From: CAZQGO01 sp964593065
GTDB taxonomy: Bacteria; Oederibacteriota; JAAXVQ01
Assembly (NCBI GenBank): GCA_964593065.1
Contig: CAZQGO010000020.1
Span: 1-59,598 of the forward strand
Direction: 5' to 3'
DNA length: 59,598 nt
Numbering within the stretch: the stretch's first letter is position 1; every line of letters starts with the position of its first letter. A model generated the notes under the pieces. That model was not told where the DNA came from. It was given only the letters and a program-made list of their open reading frames with translations, and made no database searches. This document shows positions 32,027-41,540 of the stretch, in pieces. Position numbers and translations under genes: made by a program.

Positions 32027-33044
32027 CCAGGGCCCGCTCGAGCTGTTCGGTGAAAATTCCGTCCGGCGGCAGCAGGGTGAAGGCCACTTCCAGGGCCCAG
32101 GCCGGAGGCGCGCCCGCGGCCGGCCAGGGGAGGCGGACCGCATCCTTGGAGGTGGTGACGACTTCCGCCTCCGCTTGCTTGGCCCGGGCGGCGATGCAAC
32201 GGAGGTCCCGGGCCGTGTACCAATGGTGGTCCGGAAAAGCCATCTGCCCCTCGATCCGCGCGCCGAGGCTTTGCAGGCTGCGGAGAAAAGCGTCCGGACG
32301 CGCGATTCCGGACACGGCGAAAATTTTCCTCTGCCGCAGCGCCGCCGGGGGCACGGATTCCCGCCCGCTCAAGGAGACCAGAAGACGGGGTTCATGGGAC
32401 GCGGCCAGCACGGGCACTCCGGGTGCCAGCTTCCCCAGCCGTTCCCGGAGGGAGGCCGGATCGTGCTGGTCCGCGCGCGTGATGACGAGAAGGTCCGCCT
32501 CGGCCAGGGCGGCTGCGGGCTCCCGCAGGCGCCCGGCGGGAAGCAAGGCGTCTCCGCCGAAAGGATCGGACGCATCCACCAAGACGATATCCAGGTCGCG
32601 GTGAATGGAATCGCGCCGCTGAAAACCGTCGTCCAGCACGAGGACATTGCAGCCGCAAGTCCGGACCGCCACCTCCGCGGTGCGCAAGCGGTCCGCGCCC
32701 ACCACAACCGCCGCGCCGGGCAGGCGCTTGGCCAGGAGGTAGGGTTCGTCGCCGGCCGCGGCGACCGGGATCTTCGGCCCCGAACCGTCGGATACCAGCA
32801 GCCAGGATTCGCGGCCGCGGCGCCGGTACCCGCGGGAAAGCACGGCGGGACGGAGGCCGCGGTCCAGCAGGCGGCGGCATACGAAGGCCACGGCCTCGGT
32901 CTTTCCGGTCCCGCCGACGGTGATGTTTCCCACGGATATCGCCGGCGCCGGCAGGCGCCGCTGCCCGGCTCGGCGCCAGCGGGCGCGGCGCGCAGCCACG
33001 GCCCAGCCGTAGCCCCGGCTCAACCACCCGAGCAAGGCCAGCAC
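32027..33044 (-). CDS. lpxK: Tetraacyldisaccharide 4'-kinase, 3' end lost in assembly gap
   Basis: LpxK phosphorylates the 4' position of the lipid A disaccharide at the inner membrane. The Walker A VGNITVGGTGKT (GGTGKT at about 44-49), the LSRGYRRRG block and LVLDDGFQRRDSIHRDLDIV are diagnostic. About 339 residues are visible, close to the family length, so the stop is probably just inside the N run. The frame after the gap (31803-31926) does not look like LpxK. I choose GTG 33044, 2 nt after the waaA stop; an ATG at 33077 would overlap waaA by 32 nt. It lies between waaA and core glycosyltransferases. Confidence 0.92.
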
Positions 33045-33045
33045 G

Positions 33046-34431
33046 CTAGGGCCACTCCGGCCAGTCGTCCGGGGCATGCTCCGGACCGGTCGATCGGGCT
33101 CCGGCCTGGGCCACGGTCTCGGCGCGCCAGCCCTTGACCTCCCGGCCCCAGGACTTGATCAGCATCAACTTGCGCAGCAGTTCGGCGTTGCGGACCGCCA
33201 CGCCCTGGCTGGCCAGCACGCTCTGGCGGGCCAAGGCGCCGCGGCGGCGGGCCTCCTCCCCGTTTTGCAGCAGCGCTGCCACGGCTTGCGCCAGCTCGTC
33301 GGCCGAAGACACGATTTGGGCCCCGCCCTGCTTGACCAGGGCTTCGACGGTCTTGGCGAAATGCTCGGTGTGCGGCCCCATCACCACCGGCACGCCCTGC
33401 GCGGCCGGCTCCAGGGGATTGTGCCCGCCCAAGGGGACCAGGCTTCCGCCCACGAAGGCCACTCCGCCCGCCCCGTAAATTTTCGCCAGCTCGCCCATGG
33501 TATCCAGCAGGATCACGGGAAAATTGATGAGTTCCCGGCTGACGCGGGTGCGGTAGGTGAAAGGCACCTGGGTCTGCATCAGCAGTTTCTCCACCTCCCG
33601 CAGGCGCTCCAGATGCCGCGGCGCCAGGATCAACACCGTTTCCGGAATGCGCTCCCGGACCCGGGCGAAGGCCTGCAGGATCAGTTCTTCCTCCCCCGGC
33701 CGGGTGCTGCCCGCCACCCAGACCGGCTGTTCCGGGCGCAGGCGCAGTTCCTGCCGGAGGGTCTCCGGGCTGTACTCTTGCCGCGTGTCCACCTTGGCGT
33801 TGCCGGTGACCAGCACCCGTTGGGGATTGGCCCCTAGCGCCAGGAAGCGCTCGGCATCCTTCTCGCTCTGGACCGACACCAGGTCGAAGGCCGCCAGCAT
33901 TTTCGCCACCAGCCGCCCGATCCAGCGGTAGCGCCGGAAACTGCGCTCGGACAGGCGGCCGTTGATCAGCGCGATCTGGGCCCCGGATTTTTTGACGAGC
34001 CGGAGCAGGTTCGGCCATAGTTCGGTCTCGGTGATGACCAGCATGTCCGGCTCGCACCAGCGCAGCACGCGCCGGACGGCACCGGAAAAGTCCAGGGGCA
34101 GCAGAAAGGCCAAGGCCGCCTCCGGAACCTTCTGCGCCACCATCCGCAGGGCGCTTACGGTCGTGGTGGAGACGACGGGGCAGGCGCTGGGATACCGCTC
34201 CTTGAAGCCGGTCACGATCGGAGCTAAAGAGGTGAGTTCCCCCAGGCTGGCGGCATGAAACCATACCCGGGGACGCGGCAGGTCGCCGAAGGCCTCCCGC
34301 TGGACGCGTGGTAAAAAACCCAGGCGAGCCCACAGGCCCTGGCGGATCTTTTTCTTGCCCAGCAACACCGGCAGGGCGGGCAGCACCACCAGCGTGGCCG
34401 CTCTTAAGAACAGATTATACCAGAAATACAT
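33046..34431 (-). CDS. waaA: 3-deoxy-D-manno-octulosonic acid transferase
   Basis: WaaA (KdtA, GT30) transfers Kdo from CMP-Kdo to lipid IVA. The 461-residue protein begins MYFWYNLFLRAATLVVLPAL, a membrane anchor. Conserved blocks include VWFHAASLGELTSLAPIV, ITETELWPNLL, LINGRLSERSFRRYRW and the GT30 motif PLGGHNPLEPA. The ATG at 34431 has a GGAGCGAG site. It lies 47 nt after lpxB and 1 nt before the lpxK GTG start. Whether it adds one or more Kdo residues cannot be read from sequence. The C-terminal tail after about residue 420 is not conserved. Confidence 0.95.
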   Translation of the reverse strand: MYFWYNLFLRAATLVVLPALPVLLGKKKIRQGLWARLGFLPRVQREAFGDLPRPRVWFHAASLGELTSLAPIVTGFKERYPSACPVVSTTTVSALRMVAQKVPEAALAFLLPLDFSGAVRRVLRWCEPDMLVITETELWPNLLRLVKKSGAQIALINGRLSERSFRRYRWIGRLVAKMLAAFDLVSVQSEKDAERFLALGANPQRVLVTGNAKVDTRQEYSPETLRQELRLRPEQPVWVAGSTRPGEEELILQAFARVRERIPETVLILAPRHLERLREVEKLLMQTQVPFTYRTRVSRELINFPVILLDTMGELAKIYGAGGVAFVGGSLVPLGGHNPLEPAAQGVPVVMGPHTEHFAKTVEALVKQGGAQIVSSADELAQAVAALLQNGEEARRRGALARQSVLASQGVAVRNAELLRKLMLIKSWGREVKGWRAETVAQAGARSTGPEHAPDDWPEWP

Positions 34432-34478
34432 GACTCGCTCCGAGAGGCGCCGGCGGGCCGGTGCGGGTTTCTCCGGAA

Positions 34479-35618
34479 TTACCGGGCGACATGGGAGAGC
34501 ACGGCGGCGGCGGCCCGGCCGGCGGCCCCGCTGCCGCCCAAACGCTCGCGCACGCCCGCCCAGGCCCGAACCTGGACCTCGCCCAATTCCGGGCGGCCCA
34601 GCAGTTCCAGGGTGGCGCGCGCCAGCCGTTCCGGCGTGGCCCCGCCCTGCAGGAACTCCGGCGCAACTTTTTTGCCGGCGACCAGATTCGCCAGGCCAAA
34701 ATAGGGCAGCTTCACGAACAGCCTGGCCAGGGCGTAACTGAACCAATGCATGCGGTACACGATCAGCATCGGGACGCCCAGGATGGCGGTTTCCAAAGTG
34801 GCCGTGCCGGAAGCGACCAGGGTCACGTCGGCGGCGGCCCGGCTGGCGTACGGGTGCTCGTTCACGATTTCGGCGGAAAATTTCTCCGCCGCCAGGATGG
34901 ACTCCACGCGCTGGCGGGAAAGCGTCCTGGCCAGGGGAATGAAGAACCGGGCCCGGGGCAGCCGGGCCCGCACGCGCTGCCCGGTACGGCACAAGAGCGG
35001 CAGCAGCAAATCGAGCTCCTGGACCCGGCTGCCGGGCATGAGCGCCACCAAGGGACCGGGCGAACCCGCCAGCAGGCTGGCTTTGGCAGACGCCACGGGT
35101 ACTTCGGGTTTCACGACGTCCAGCAGCGGATGTCCCACGTAGGTGACCGGAATGCCGGCGCGCCGGTACAAGTCTTCCTCAAACGGCAGGATCACGACCA
35201 TGTGGCTGACCAGCCGTTTCATGAGTTCGATGCGCCGGGGCCGCCAGGCCCAGATCTGCGGGCTGATGTAATACACGACCGGTACCCCGAGGTCCCGGGC
35301 CGCGGCCGCGATGCGAAGATTCAGGTCCGGAAAATCCACCAGCACCAGCACCTGGGGTCGGCGGCGGCGCAACAGGTCCCGGGCGCAGCGCAGGGCCCGC
35401 AGGTATGAGCCCAGTTTCTTGAGTGCTTCCGCCACCCCGATGACGGCCAAGGAAACCAGGTCTTGAACGATTTCGACACCGGCGGCCTGCATGCGGTCCC
35501 CGCCCAGTCCGAAACACTCGGCGCCGGGCAGTCGCAGTTTGATTTCCCGCGCCAAATCGGCGGCGTGCAGGTCACCGGAAGCCTCGCCGGCGACCAGCAT
35601 GATGCGCGGGGATGTCAT
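34479..35618 (-). CDS. lpxB: Lipid-A-disaccharide synthase
   Basis: LpxB (GT19) condenses UDP-2,3-diacylglucosamine with lipid X to the lipid A disaccharide. The 379-residue protein shows ILMLVAGEASGDLHAADLA at the N-terminus, VLVLVDFPDLNLRIAAAA, YYISPQIWAWRPRRI and TYVGHPLLD, all diagnostic. Near the C-terminus MLIVYRMHWFSYALARL is the usual membrane-contact region. The ATG at 35618 overlaps the upstream oxidoreductase stop as ATGA. Confidence 0.96.
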   Translation of the reverse strand: MTSPRIMLVAGEASGDLHAADLAREIKLRLPGAECFGLGGDRMQAAGVEIVQDLVSLAVIGVAEALKKLGSYLRALRCARDLLRRRRPQVLVLVDFPDLNLRIAAAARDLGVPVVYYISPQIWAWRPRRIELMKRLVSHMVVILPFEEDLYRRAGIPVTYVGHPLLDVVKPEVPVASAKASLLAGSPGPLVALMPGSRVQELDLLLPLLCRTGQRVRARLPRARFFIPLARTLSRQRVESILAAEKFSAEIVNEHPYASRAAADVTLVASGTATLETAILGVPMLIVYRMHWFSYALARLFVKLPYFGLANLVAGKKVAPEFLQGGATPERLARATLELLGRPELGEVQVRAWAGVRERLGGSGAAGRAAAAVLSHVAR

Positions 35619-36598
35619 CGGGGCCCGGGCCCCTTGTCCCAGATCCGTTCGCGGATTTCAAGCGCCAAGGCCAGCGCCTGCCGTCCCTGCGCCCCGGTCA
35701 CCAGCGGCTCTTTCCCCTCCCGCACGGATTCGGTGAAGGCCGCCAGTTCCGCCAGCAGGGGTTCCTGGCGCTTGAAGACCCGGCGCTCGCGGTGAATCAG
35801 GCGCATAAAATCGGTTTCGTCCGGGTCGCGATCCGGTTTCAGCTGGTAGATGACCAACTCCTGCTTGGAATAATCGATGCTGATGTAGCTTTTGGCCGAA
35901 AAGAGGCGGATTTTGCGCTTGGCCTCCAGGCTCACCCGCGAAGCCGTGACATTGGCCACGCAGCCGTTGGTCAGCGTCAGGCGCACGTTCGCGATGTCCT
36001 CGTGTTCCGAGAACACGTTGACGCCCACGGCGTCCACCCGCGCGACGGCAGCGCCGGCCAAATCCAGGATGATGTCCAGGTCATGGATCATCAGGTCCAG
36101 TACCACGCCGATGTCGGTATTGCGCTGGGAAAAGGGCCCCAGACGGTGGACCTCGATGAAACGGGGCCGGTCCTCCAACCGCTTCAGCTCTTGAATGGCC
36201 TCGTTGAAGCGCTCGATGTGTCCGATCTGGAGCAACGCACCCTGTTGGGCGGCCAGCTGGATCAGCTCGTCGGCCTCGGCCAGGGTCCGGGTCATGGGTT
36301 TCTCCAGCAGCACCGAAATCCCGCGCGACAGGAGTTCGCGCGCCACGGCAAAATGCGCCCCGGTCGGCACCACCACCGACGCGACGTCCGTCTCGGGCAG
36401 GAGTTCCCGAAAATCCGTCACGGCCCGGCAATGGTGCCGCCGGGCCACTTCCGCGGCCCGGTGGGCGTCAAGATCCGCGACCCCCAGCAGCCGCACGTCC
36501 GGCAACTGCGAGTAGATCCGCGCATGGTGCTGGCCCAGGCTGCCCACGCCCACCACCAGCGCCCGCAGTGGTTGCCGTGCGCTTTCTGGTTCCGTCAT
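35615..36598 (-). CDS. Gfo/Idh/MocA-family oxidoreductase, possible UDP-GlcNAc 3-dehydrogenase (GnnA-like)
   Basis: The 327-residue protein has an N-terminal NAD(P) Rossmann fold (LRALVVGVGSLGQHHARIY), the family lysine motif LLEKPMTRTLAEAD and the second-domain histidine block DLMIHDLDIILDL. Its stop overlaps the lpxB start. In several bacteria a gene of this family next to lpxB is gnnA, whose product oxidises UDP-GlcNAc at C3 so that GnnB can install a 3-amino group for amide-linked lipid A. No gnnB is in the window, so the assignment is tentative. The ATG at 36598 follows CGGAGGGA. Confidence 0.8.
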   Translation of the reverse strand: MTEPESARQPLRALVVGVGSLGQHHARIYSQLPDVRLLGVADLDAHRAAEVARRHHCRAVTDFRELLPETDVASVVVPTGAHFAVARELLSRGISVLLEKPMTRTLAEADELIQLAAQQGALLQIGHIERFNEAIQELKRLEDRPRFIEVHRLGPFSQRNTDIGVVLDLMIHDLDIILDLAGAAVARVDAVGVNVFSEHEDIANVRLTLTNGCVANVTASRVSLEAKRKIRLFSAKSYISIDYSKQELVIYQLKPDRDPDETDFMRLIHRERRVFKRQEPLLAELAAFTESVREGKEPLVTGAQGRQALALALEIRERIWDKGPGPR

Positions 36599-36718
36599 GT
36601 TCCCTCCGCCTGCGCCCGGATCGCCCGGGTGCGAAGCTCCGAAGGGGGAAGGCCGGTGTCGCCATCCCCTTTGGCCCCGCGGGCCCCGTCCGCCCGCGCC
36701 TCCCGGGCGTTGCTGCAG

Positions 36719-36747
36719 ATTATGCGAAGCGGATCGCCGCCTGTCAA
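36719..36747 (-). promoter_or_regulatory. Promoter of the lipid A/LPS core operon
   Basis: A perfect TTGACA (36742-36747) and CATAAT (36719-36724) lie 17 nt apart on the minus strand. The -35 overlaps the hflX stop codon. The leader to the oxidoreductase start is about 110 nt and GC-rich. Confidence 0.65.
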
Positions 36748-38033
36748 GACGAAACCCGCACGCGCGGCCGGTCTCCGTTCTGATGTTCCTGCCTGTACCG
36801 GCGACGGATTTCCTCGATCTGGCCGAGAAGTTTCGGCGGCAGCTGGGCCCGGAGGGTCACCATCGTGGCCCCGAACGATTCGCGGAGGACGCGGCCGCGC
36901 CGGAGGATCAAGGCGCGCAAATCCGCCTCCGCGTACGGGAGGCGCAGGGTCACGGTCGGCCAGTCCCGGGCCAGGCGGCGGCCAATTTCCCGGCGCAGGC
37001 GATCCAGCCCTTGTCCCGTGACCGCGCTGACCAGCAGGGCCGTTGGAAATTGGTGGGTCAGGCGCGCCCGCAAGTTGCGCGAAATGATATCCGCCTTGTT
37101 GAGAAGCAGGATCGTGGCCTTGTCCCGCGCGCCGAGTTCTCCGAGTACCTGTCGGACCGTGAGGATGTGCCCGGCCGCGTCCGCATCCGCCCCATCCACC
37201 ACGTGCAGCAACAGGTCGGCCGAGACGACTTCCTCGAGCGTGCCCCGGAACGCCGCCACCAGGTAATGCGGCAGGCGCCGGATGAAACCGACCGTGTCCG
37301 TCAGCAGGATTTCCAGCGAGGGCGGCAGGATGACTTTGCGGGTGGCCAGATCCAGGGTGGCGAACAGCTTGTCCTCGACCAGCGCTTTTTCACCCGTCAA
37401 GGCGTTGAGCAGGGCGGACTTGCCGGCGTTGGTGTAGCCCACCAGGGATACCAGAGGCAGGGGAACGGCTTCCCGGTCCTGGCGGTGTAAAAAGCGGGTT
37501 TGCGCGACGGAACGGAGCTGTTTCTTCAGGACCACGATGCGGTCGCGCACCCGGCGGCGGTCGTACTCCAGCTTGGTTTCGCCGGGTCCGCGGGTGCCGA
37601 TCCCGCCGCCCAAGCGGGACAGGGCCACGCCCTTGCCCGTCAAACGCGGCAGCAAATAGGACAACTGAGCCAGCTCGACCTGCAGTTTGCCCTCGTGGGA
37701 ATGCGCCCGGCGGGCGAAAATGTCCAGAATGAGCTGGGTCCGGTCGATCACGCGGCAGCGCAGGGCCGCTTCCAGATTCCGCTGCTGCACGGGCCGCAAT
37801 TCATGATCCACGATCAGCAGGTCGGCCTGCAGCACGCGGAGACGGTCCGCGAGCTGGGACACCTGTCCCGAACCGAAGAACAGGGCCGCGTCCGGCTTGG
37901 TGCGGGAAAATTTCTTGGCCAGGACCACCTCGCCGCCGGCCGTGGCCGTGAGCCGCTGCAATTCCGCCAGGGATTCATCCGTATCCGGCGGACCGCCCTG
38001 ATAGGCTAGCGTCACCAGGATCGTTTGTTCCAT
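36744..38033 (-). CDS. hflX: GTPase HflX
   Basis: HflX is a ribosome-associated GTPase that splits stalled or idle 70S ribosomes under stress. The 429-residue product has the HflX-specific N-terminal domain, the linker signature GGGIGTRGPGETKLEYDRR (about 142-160), the P-loop GYTNAGKS (about 199-206), DTVGFIRRLP and NKAD. The ATG at 38033 follows purine-rich sequence; upstream frame extension has no similarity. It precedes the LPS operon, whose promoter overlaps its 3' end. Confidence 0.94.
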   Translation of the reverse strand: MEQTILVTLAYQGGPPDTDESLAELQRLTATAGGEVVLAKKFSRTKPDAALFFGSGQVSQLADRLRVLQADLLIVDHELRPVQQRNLEAALRCRVIDRTQLILDIFARRAHSHEGKLQVELAQLSYLLPRLTGKGVALSRLGGGIGTRGPGETKLEYDRRRVRDRIVVLKKQLRSVAQTRFLHRQDREAVPLPLVSLVGYTNAGKSALLNALTGEKALVEDKLFATLDLATRKVILPPSLEILLTDTVGFIRRLPHYLVAAFRGTLEEVVSADLLLHVVDGADADAAGHILTVRQVLGELGARDKATILLLNKADIISRNLRARLTHQFPTALLVSAVTGQGLDRLRREIGRRLARDWPTVTLRLPYAEADLRALILRRGRVLRESFGATMVTLRAQLPPKLLGQIEEIRRRYRQEHQNGDRPRVRVSS

Positions 38034-38135
38034 TCCCTGTCCCTGCGGGAAAGTCCTTGCGGGACCCTTCCGTTCAAATTTTCCCGTCCTCGTGCCGCCG
38101 GATAACCCATGCCCGCTCCTTATGGGAATAGGGCC

Positions 38136-38164
38136 ATTATACCCCAGAGCCGCAGGCACGCACA
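38136..38164 (-). promoter_or_regulatory. Possible hflX promoter
   Basis: A perfect TATAAT (38136-38141) on the minus strand lies about 100 nt upstream of hflX. The -35 region (38159-38164) matches poorly. Confidence 0.35.
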
Positions 38165-38259
38165 CGTTTTTGTAGACGGTATTTTAACCCCTATGGTATG
38201 ATTATCGTGATCTGGTATATTTTTAAGTCGTTTTCGGCTGTCCGGCTTCGAGGTGGTAC

Positions 38260-40809
38260 ATGCCCCGTTCGCGCAACATGATGGTATTCTGCCTGGCACT
38301 CGCCTTGGGCGGCGCCGGTCTGGCGGCCGCGGCGGAGGTGGCCCCAAGTCCGGATACCTCCCCTCCGAACGTAGCCCTGTCGAATGTTTCCGAAAACAGC
38401 GTGCAAGTCGCCTGGGAGCCCATCGCCGGCGCCACCCGCTACGAACTGTCCTACGGCACGGACGAAGCCGCTTCCAACCGCGTGAGGACGTTTCTTTCGG
38501 GCACCACCTATCAACTGACCCGCCTCCTGCCCAACACCATTTACCGCGTCAAGGTGCGTGCCGTCATCGGAGGCCGCGCCGGTTCCTGGAGCCCGCTGCA
38601 GGAATTCTCCACGCAAATTCCCTCCCTGACCGACTTGACGGCCGACGACATCCGCGACACCTCCATTCACCTCATCTGGACCGGAAAGTTCAGCGACCTG
38701 CCGGATACATATTATGAAGTATCCTTCGGCACGGACCAGGACGCTTCCTCGGACGGAATGCGGCGCACCTCGAAGAACTTCCTGACCTTAAGCGACCTGT
38801 CCCCCGAGACGACCTATTACATTAAACTGCGCGCCCGCAATCCCAACGTCACCGGACCCTGGAACACGCCGATTTCGGTCTCGACTCTCCCCTTCTCCCC
38901 GGCCCTGGCGCCCGGCGCCCTGACGGCCGCCAGCGACAAGCCGGGCGGCGTGATGCTCGCCTGGCGCGCGGTCGCAGGCGCCTCCAACTACGACGTTTCC
39001 TACGGCACGGACGCGGTGGCGGAAAACATGGGCATCGTGCCCGTGAGTGAAAACCGTTTCAACTTCCAGCTTTCTCCGAACACGCAGTATGCCTTCAAGG
39101 TCCGCGCGGTGGTCAAGGGCAACAGCGGGCCCTGGAGCGACATCGTCTCCTGTTTGACCCTGCCGGCCACGCCGCGCGGCCTGATGGTGACCATGCAAAC
39201 CTCGGACTCGGCCCTGCTCAGCTGGAAATCCCTGAGCGGGGCGCTGATCGCGCGTTACTATCATGTCCGCTGGGGGACGGACCCGTCCGCCGGCAACCTC
39301 GGGGTGACCGTCACCGCCAATGCCGAGCTGCCCATGGAGAACCTGCGGCCCGGCCAAAAGTATTATGCCCGGGTGCGGACCATGAATGCAACCGGGGCCA
39401 GTCCCTGGAGCGACCCGGTGGAATTCAACACTCTGCCCGCCGGCTTGCTGCGCCTGAAGGTGAGCCAGGTCAAGCACGACCAGGCGGAAATCCAGTGGCC
39501 GGAGACGCCGCAGGCCGCCGGCTACGAGGTCGCCTACGGCACGGACGAGGATGCGGGCAACCGTCCGCCTTTCGAGGTCCCGCGGCCGCCCGCGAAATTG
39601 AAAAATCTCAAGGATGATCAAACGTACTACGTGCGCGTTCGGGCGCTTTTCCAGAACAGCCGGCCGGGTCCTTGGTCCAACCTGATCCAGGTGAAAACTT
39701 TCCCCGTGCCCCCGAAGCCGCTCGGCCTGTCCCTCTCCGAGGCGGGTGGAACCTACGTCCGTTTGACCTGGACCGCCGCCGTCAGCATCAGCACCTACGA
39801 GGTTTTTGTCAGCACCGACGAGTTCGGAGAAAAGGGCCAACTCAACCGCGTCAACCGGGCCGAGGCCTACGTGAAATCCCTCCGGGAAAATACCACCTAT
39901 TTCGCCAAGGTGCGTGCCCTGAACCTGGGCGGCCCGGGAGACTGGTCCGAGCCTTTGGCTTTCTCGACCCTGCCGGATGTGGCTCCGCGCGGCCTGGCCG
40001 CGTCCCAGATTAAACCCACCGAGGCCTTTCTCAGCTGGGAAGGCGTACCCGGCACGGCCGCAGCCAGCTACGAAATCCGTTTTGCCCCGGGCGAAAAACC
40101 ATGGAACTACATCCGGGATTACCCTTCCCGGACGCTGGCCCTGGAAAAAATCGCCCCGGAAAGCAACTACCGGGTGCAGGTCAGGGCGCACAATCCCGCG
40201 GGCTACGGTCCATGGTGCGAGGAAATGACCTTCACCACCCCGCCGGCGCCGCCGGCCACCGCGCCGCGCGATCTGGCCGCCAAGGAACTGACGGACATCT
40301 CCGCGACCGTGGTCTGGAGCCCCATGCCCAAGGTGGATGGATATCTATTCAGCGCGGGCACGGATACGGACGCCAGCAATCGCGGCGAGGAAAAACTGGA
40401 CGGCACGCACTTCGATCTCAAGGGCCTGATTCCCGAAACGAACTACTTTGTGAAAGTCAAGGCCTACAACCAGTCGGGCCAGGGCCCCTGGTCCGATATC
40501 CTCATGATCTCCACGCCCCCGACTCCCCCGATCAGCGCGCCCGCGGAATTACGGGTCAGCGAAATCACGCCCTACTCGTTCCGCGTGACTTGGGAAGCAT
40601 CCGAGGACGCCCTGTCCTACGAGCTGGCTTTGAGTACGGAGTACCGCGGGCGGGAAACGCGCAAGTCCGCGTCCAGCCCCTCATTTGTATTTACGGACTT
40701 GCAGCCGGAAACGGTGTATTTCCTCAAGGTGCGGAAGGTCAACCGGGGCGGGAGCGGTCCCTGGAGCCAGGGCAAACAGGTGACGACCGCCGCGCGCAAG
40801 GCGCCTTAG
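38260..40809 (+). CDS. Secreted protein of about nine fibronectin type III domains
   Basis: The 849-residue protein has a signal peptide (1-24, ending AAAA) and then about nine tandem FN3 domains of about 90 residues that fill the rest. Each shows the pattern V-x-W-x8-Y-x-(V/L)-(S/A)-(Y/F)-G-T-D, a YY-x-(V/L)-(R/K)-(V/L)-R-A strand and a GPW(S/N) strand. No enzyme domain, membrane helix or sorting tail is visible. The ATG at 38260 follows GAGGTGG. It is alone on the plus strand between hflX (divergent) and the HAMP gene (convergent). Likely an extracellular or periplasmic binding/spacer protein. Confidence 0.85.
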   Translation: MPRSRNMMVFCLALALGGAGLAAAAEVAPSPDTSPPNVALSNVSENSVQVAWEPIAGATRYELSYGTDEAASNRVRTFLSGTTYQLTRLLPNTIYRVKVRAVIGGRAGSWSPLQEFSTQIPSLTDLTADDIRDTSIHLIWTGKFSDLPDTYYEVSFGTDQDASSDGMRRTSKNFLTLSDLSPETTYYIKLRARNPNVTGPWNTPISVSTLPFSPALAPGALTAASDKPGGVMLAWRAVAGASNYDVSYGTDAVAENMGIVPVSENRFNFQLSPNTQYAFKVRAVVKGNSGPWSDIVSCLTLPATPRGLMVTMQTSDSALLSWKSLSGALIARYYHVRWGTDPSAGNLGVTVTANAELPMENLRPGQKYYARVRTMNATGASPWSDPVEFNTLPAGLLRLKVSQVKHDQAEIQWPETPQAAGYEVAYGTDEDAGNRPPFEVPRPPAKLKNLKDDQTYYVRVRALFQNSRPGPWSNLIQVKTFPVPPKPLGLSLSEAGGTYVRLTWTAAVSISTYEVFVSTDEFGEKGQLNRVNRAEAYVKSLRENTTYFAKVRALNLGGPGDWSEPLAFSTLPDVAPRGLAASQIKPTEAFLSWEGVPGTAAASYEIRFAPGEKPWNYIRDYPSRTLALEKIAPESNYRVQVRAHNPAGYGPWCEEMTFTTPPAPPATAPRDLAAKELTDISATVVWSPMPKVDGYLFSAGTDTDASNRGEEKLDGTHFDLKGLIPETNYFVKVKAYNQSGQGPWSDILMISTPPTPPISAPAELRVSEITPYSFRVTWEASEDALSYELALSTEYRGRETRKSASSPSFVFTDLQPETVYFLKVRKVNRGGSGPWSQGKQVTTAARKAP

Positions 40810-40871
40810 CCTGCTGCTTCCGCGGGCTTGCCGGGCTGGAGGGATCAGGCCGGCTCCCCGCAGGCGGCCGG

Positions 40872-41477
40872 CTAACCCTTCAGCTTGAATTGGCCGAGAT
40901 TGTTCTGCAGGTGCACGAGGGTTTGGTTCAACTTTTCCAGGTCTTTGGATACGGTGGTCGGCAGTTTGGCGCCTTCCCGGGTGCTGGCGGTTTGAATGCC
41001 CTGAGTCAGCCGCATCAGTTCCTCGATCAATTCACAATCCACGTTCAGGCTTTTCCGCAGTTCCACCACCATCTCGTTCAGAGTGTTCGCCACGTGCTTG
41101 AACTCGTCGGTTTTCCGCAAGCCCACGCGCAGCGTCAGGTCTCCCTGGGCGATGGCCTGCAGGCTTTTTTCGAAGCGGTAAATCGGACCGGCGATGGAAT
41201 GGGAGATGAAGATGGACAGCACTGCGGCCAGGATCAGGAAGAAAAAGAGGATGAAAAGCATGGTGCCGTTGACGGAGGAGAACAAGGGCGCGAATTGGGA
41301 TGCGATGCGCGGGATGTTGTAGAATTCGTCCATGATGCGGGCCCAGGTGGTGTAATACACGGTGAAGGCGATGATGAGCGCCATGACCACCATGCCGAAA
41401 ATGATCCGGGCCATGTACCGGAACTGGAATTCCTTGTTGATCAGGTAATTGCGCCTACGCCAAATCCATGCCGCCAT
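40872..41477 (-). CDS. Two-helix membrane protein with HAMP domain and no output domain
   Basis: The 201-residue protein has a cytoplasmic start (RRRNYLINKEFQFRYM), membrane helices at about 22-42 and 71-92 around a short periplasmic loop, a HAMP domain (about 93-145; AGPIYRFEKSLQAIAQGDLT) and a helical tail. It resembles the sensor half of a chemoreceptor or kinase, but no signalling domain follows. It may act through protein contacts. It is the last gene of a short operon after the pilin-like gene (gap about 60 nt). Confidence 0.8.
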   Translation of the reverse strand: MAAWIWRRRNYLINKEFQFRYMARIIFGMVVMALIIAFTVYYTTWARIMDEFYNIPRIASQFAPLFSSVNGTMLFILFFFLILAAVLSIFISHSIAGPIYRFEKSLQAIAQGDLTLRVGLRKTDEFKHVANTLNEMVVELRKSLNVDCELIEELMRLTQGIQTASTREGAKLPTTVSKDLEKLNQTLVHLQNNLGQFKLKG

Positions 41478-41540
41478 GGTGCCGCACCTCCGTCAACCGG
41501 GTAAGGAAAATCTTGCCAGCCATCTGCCGGAGCCCTCCGG

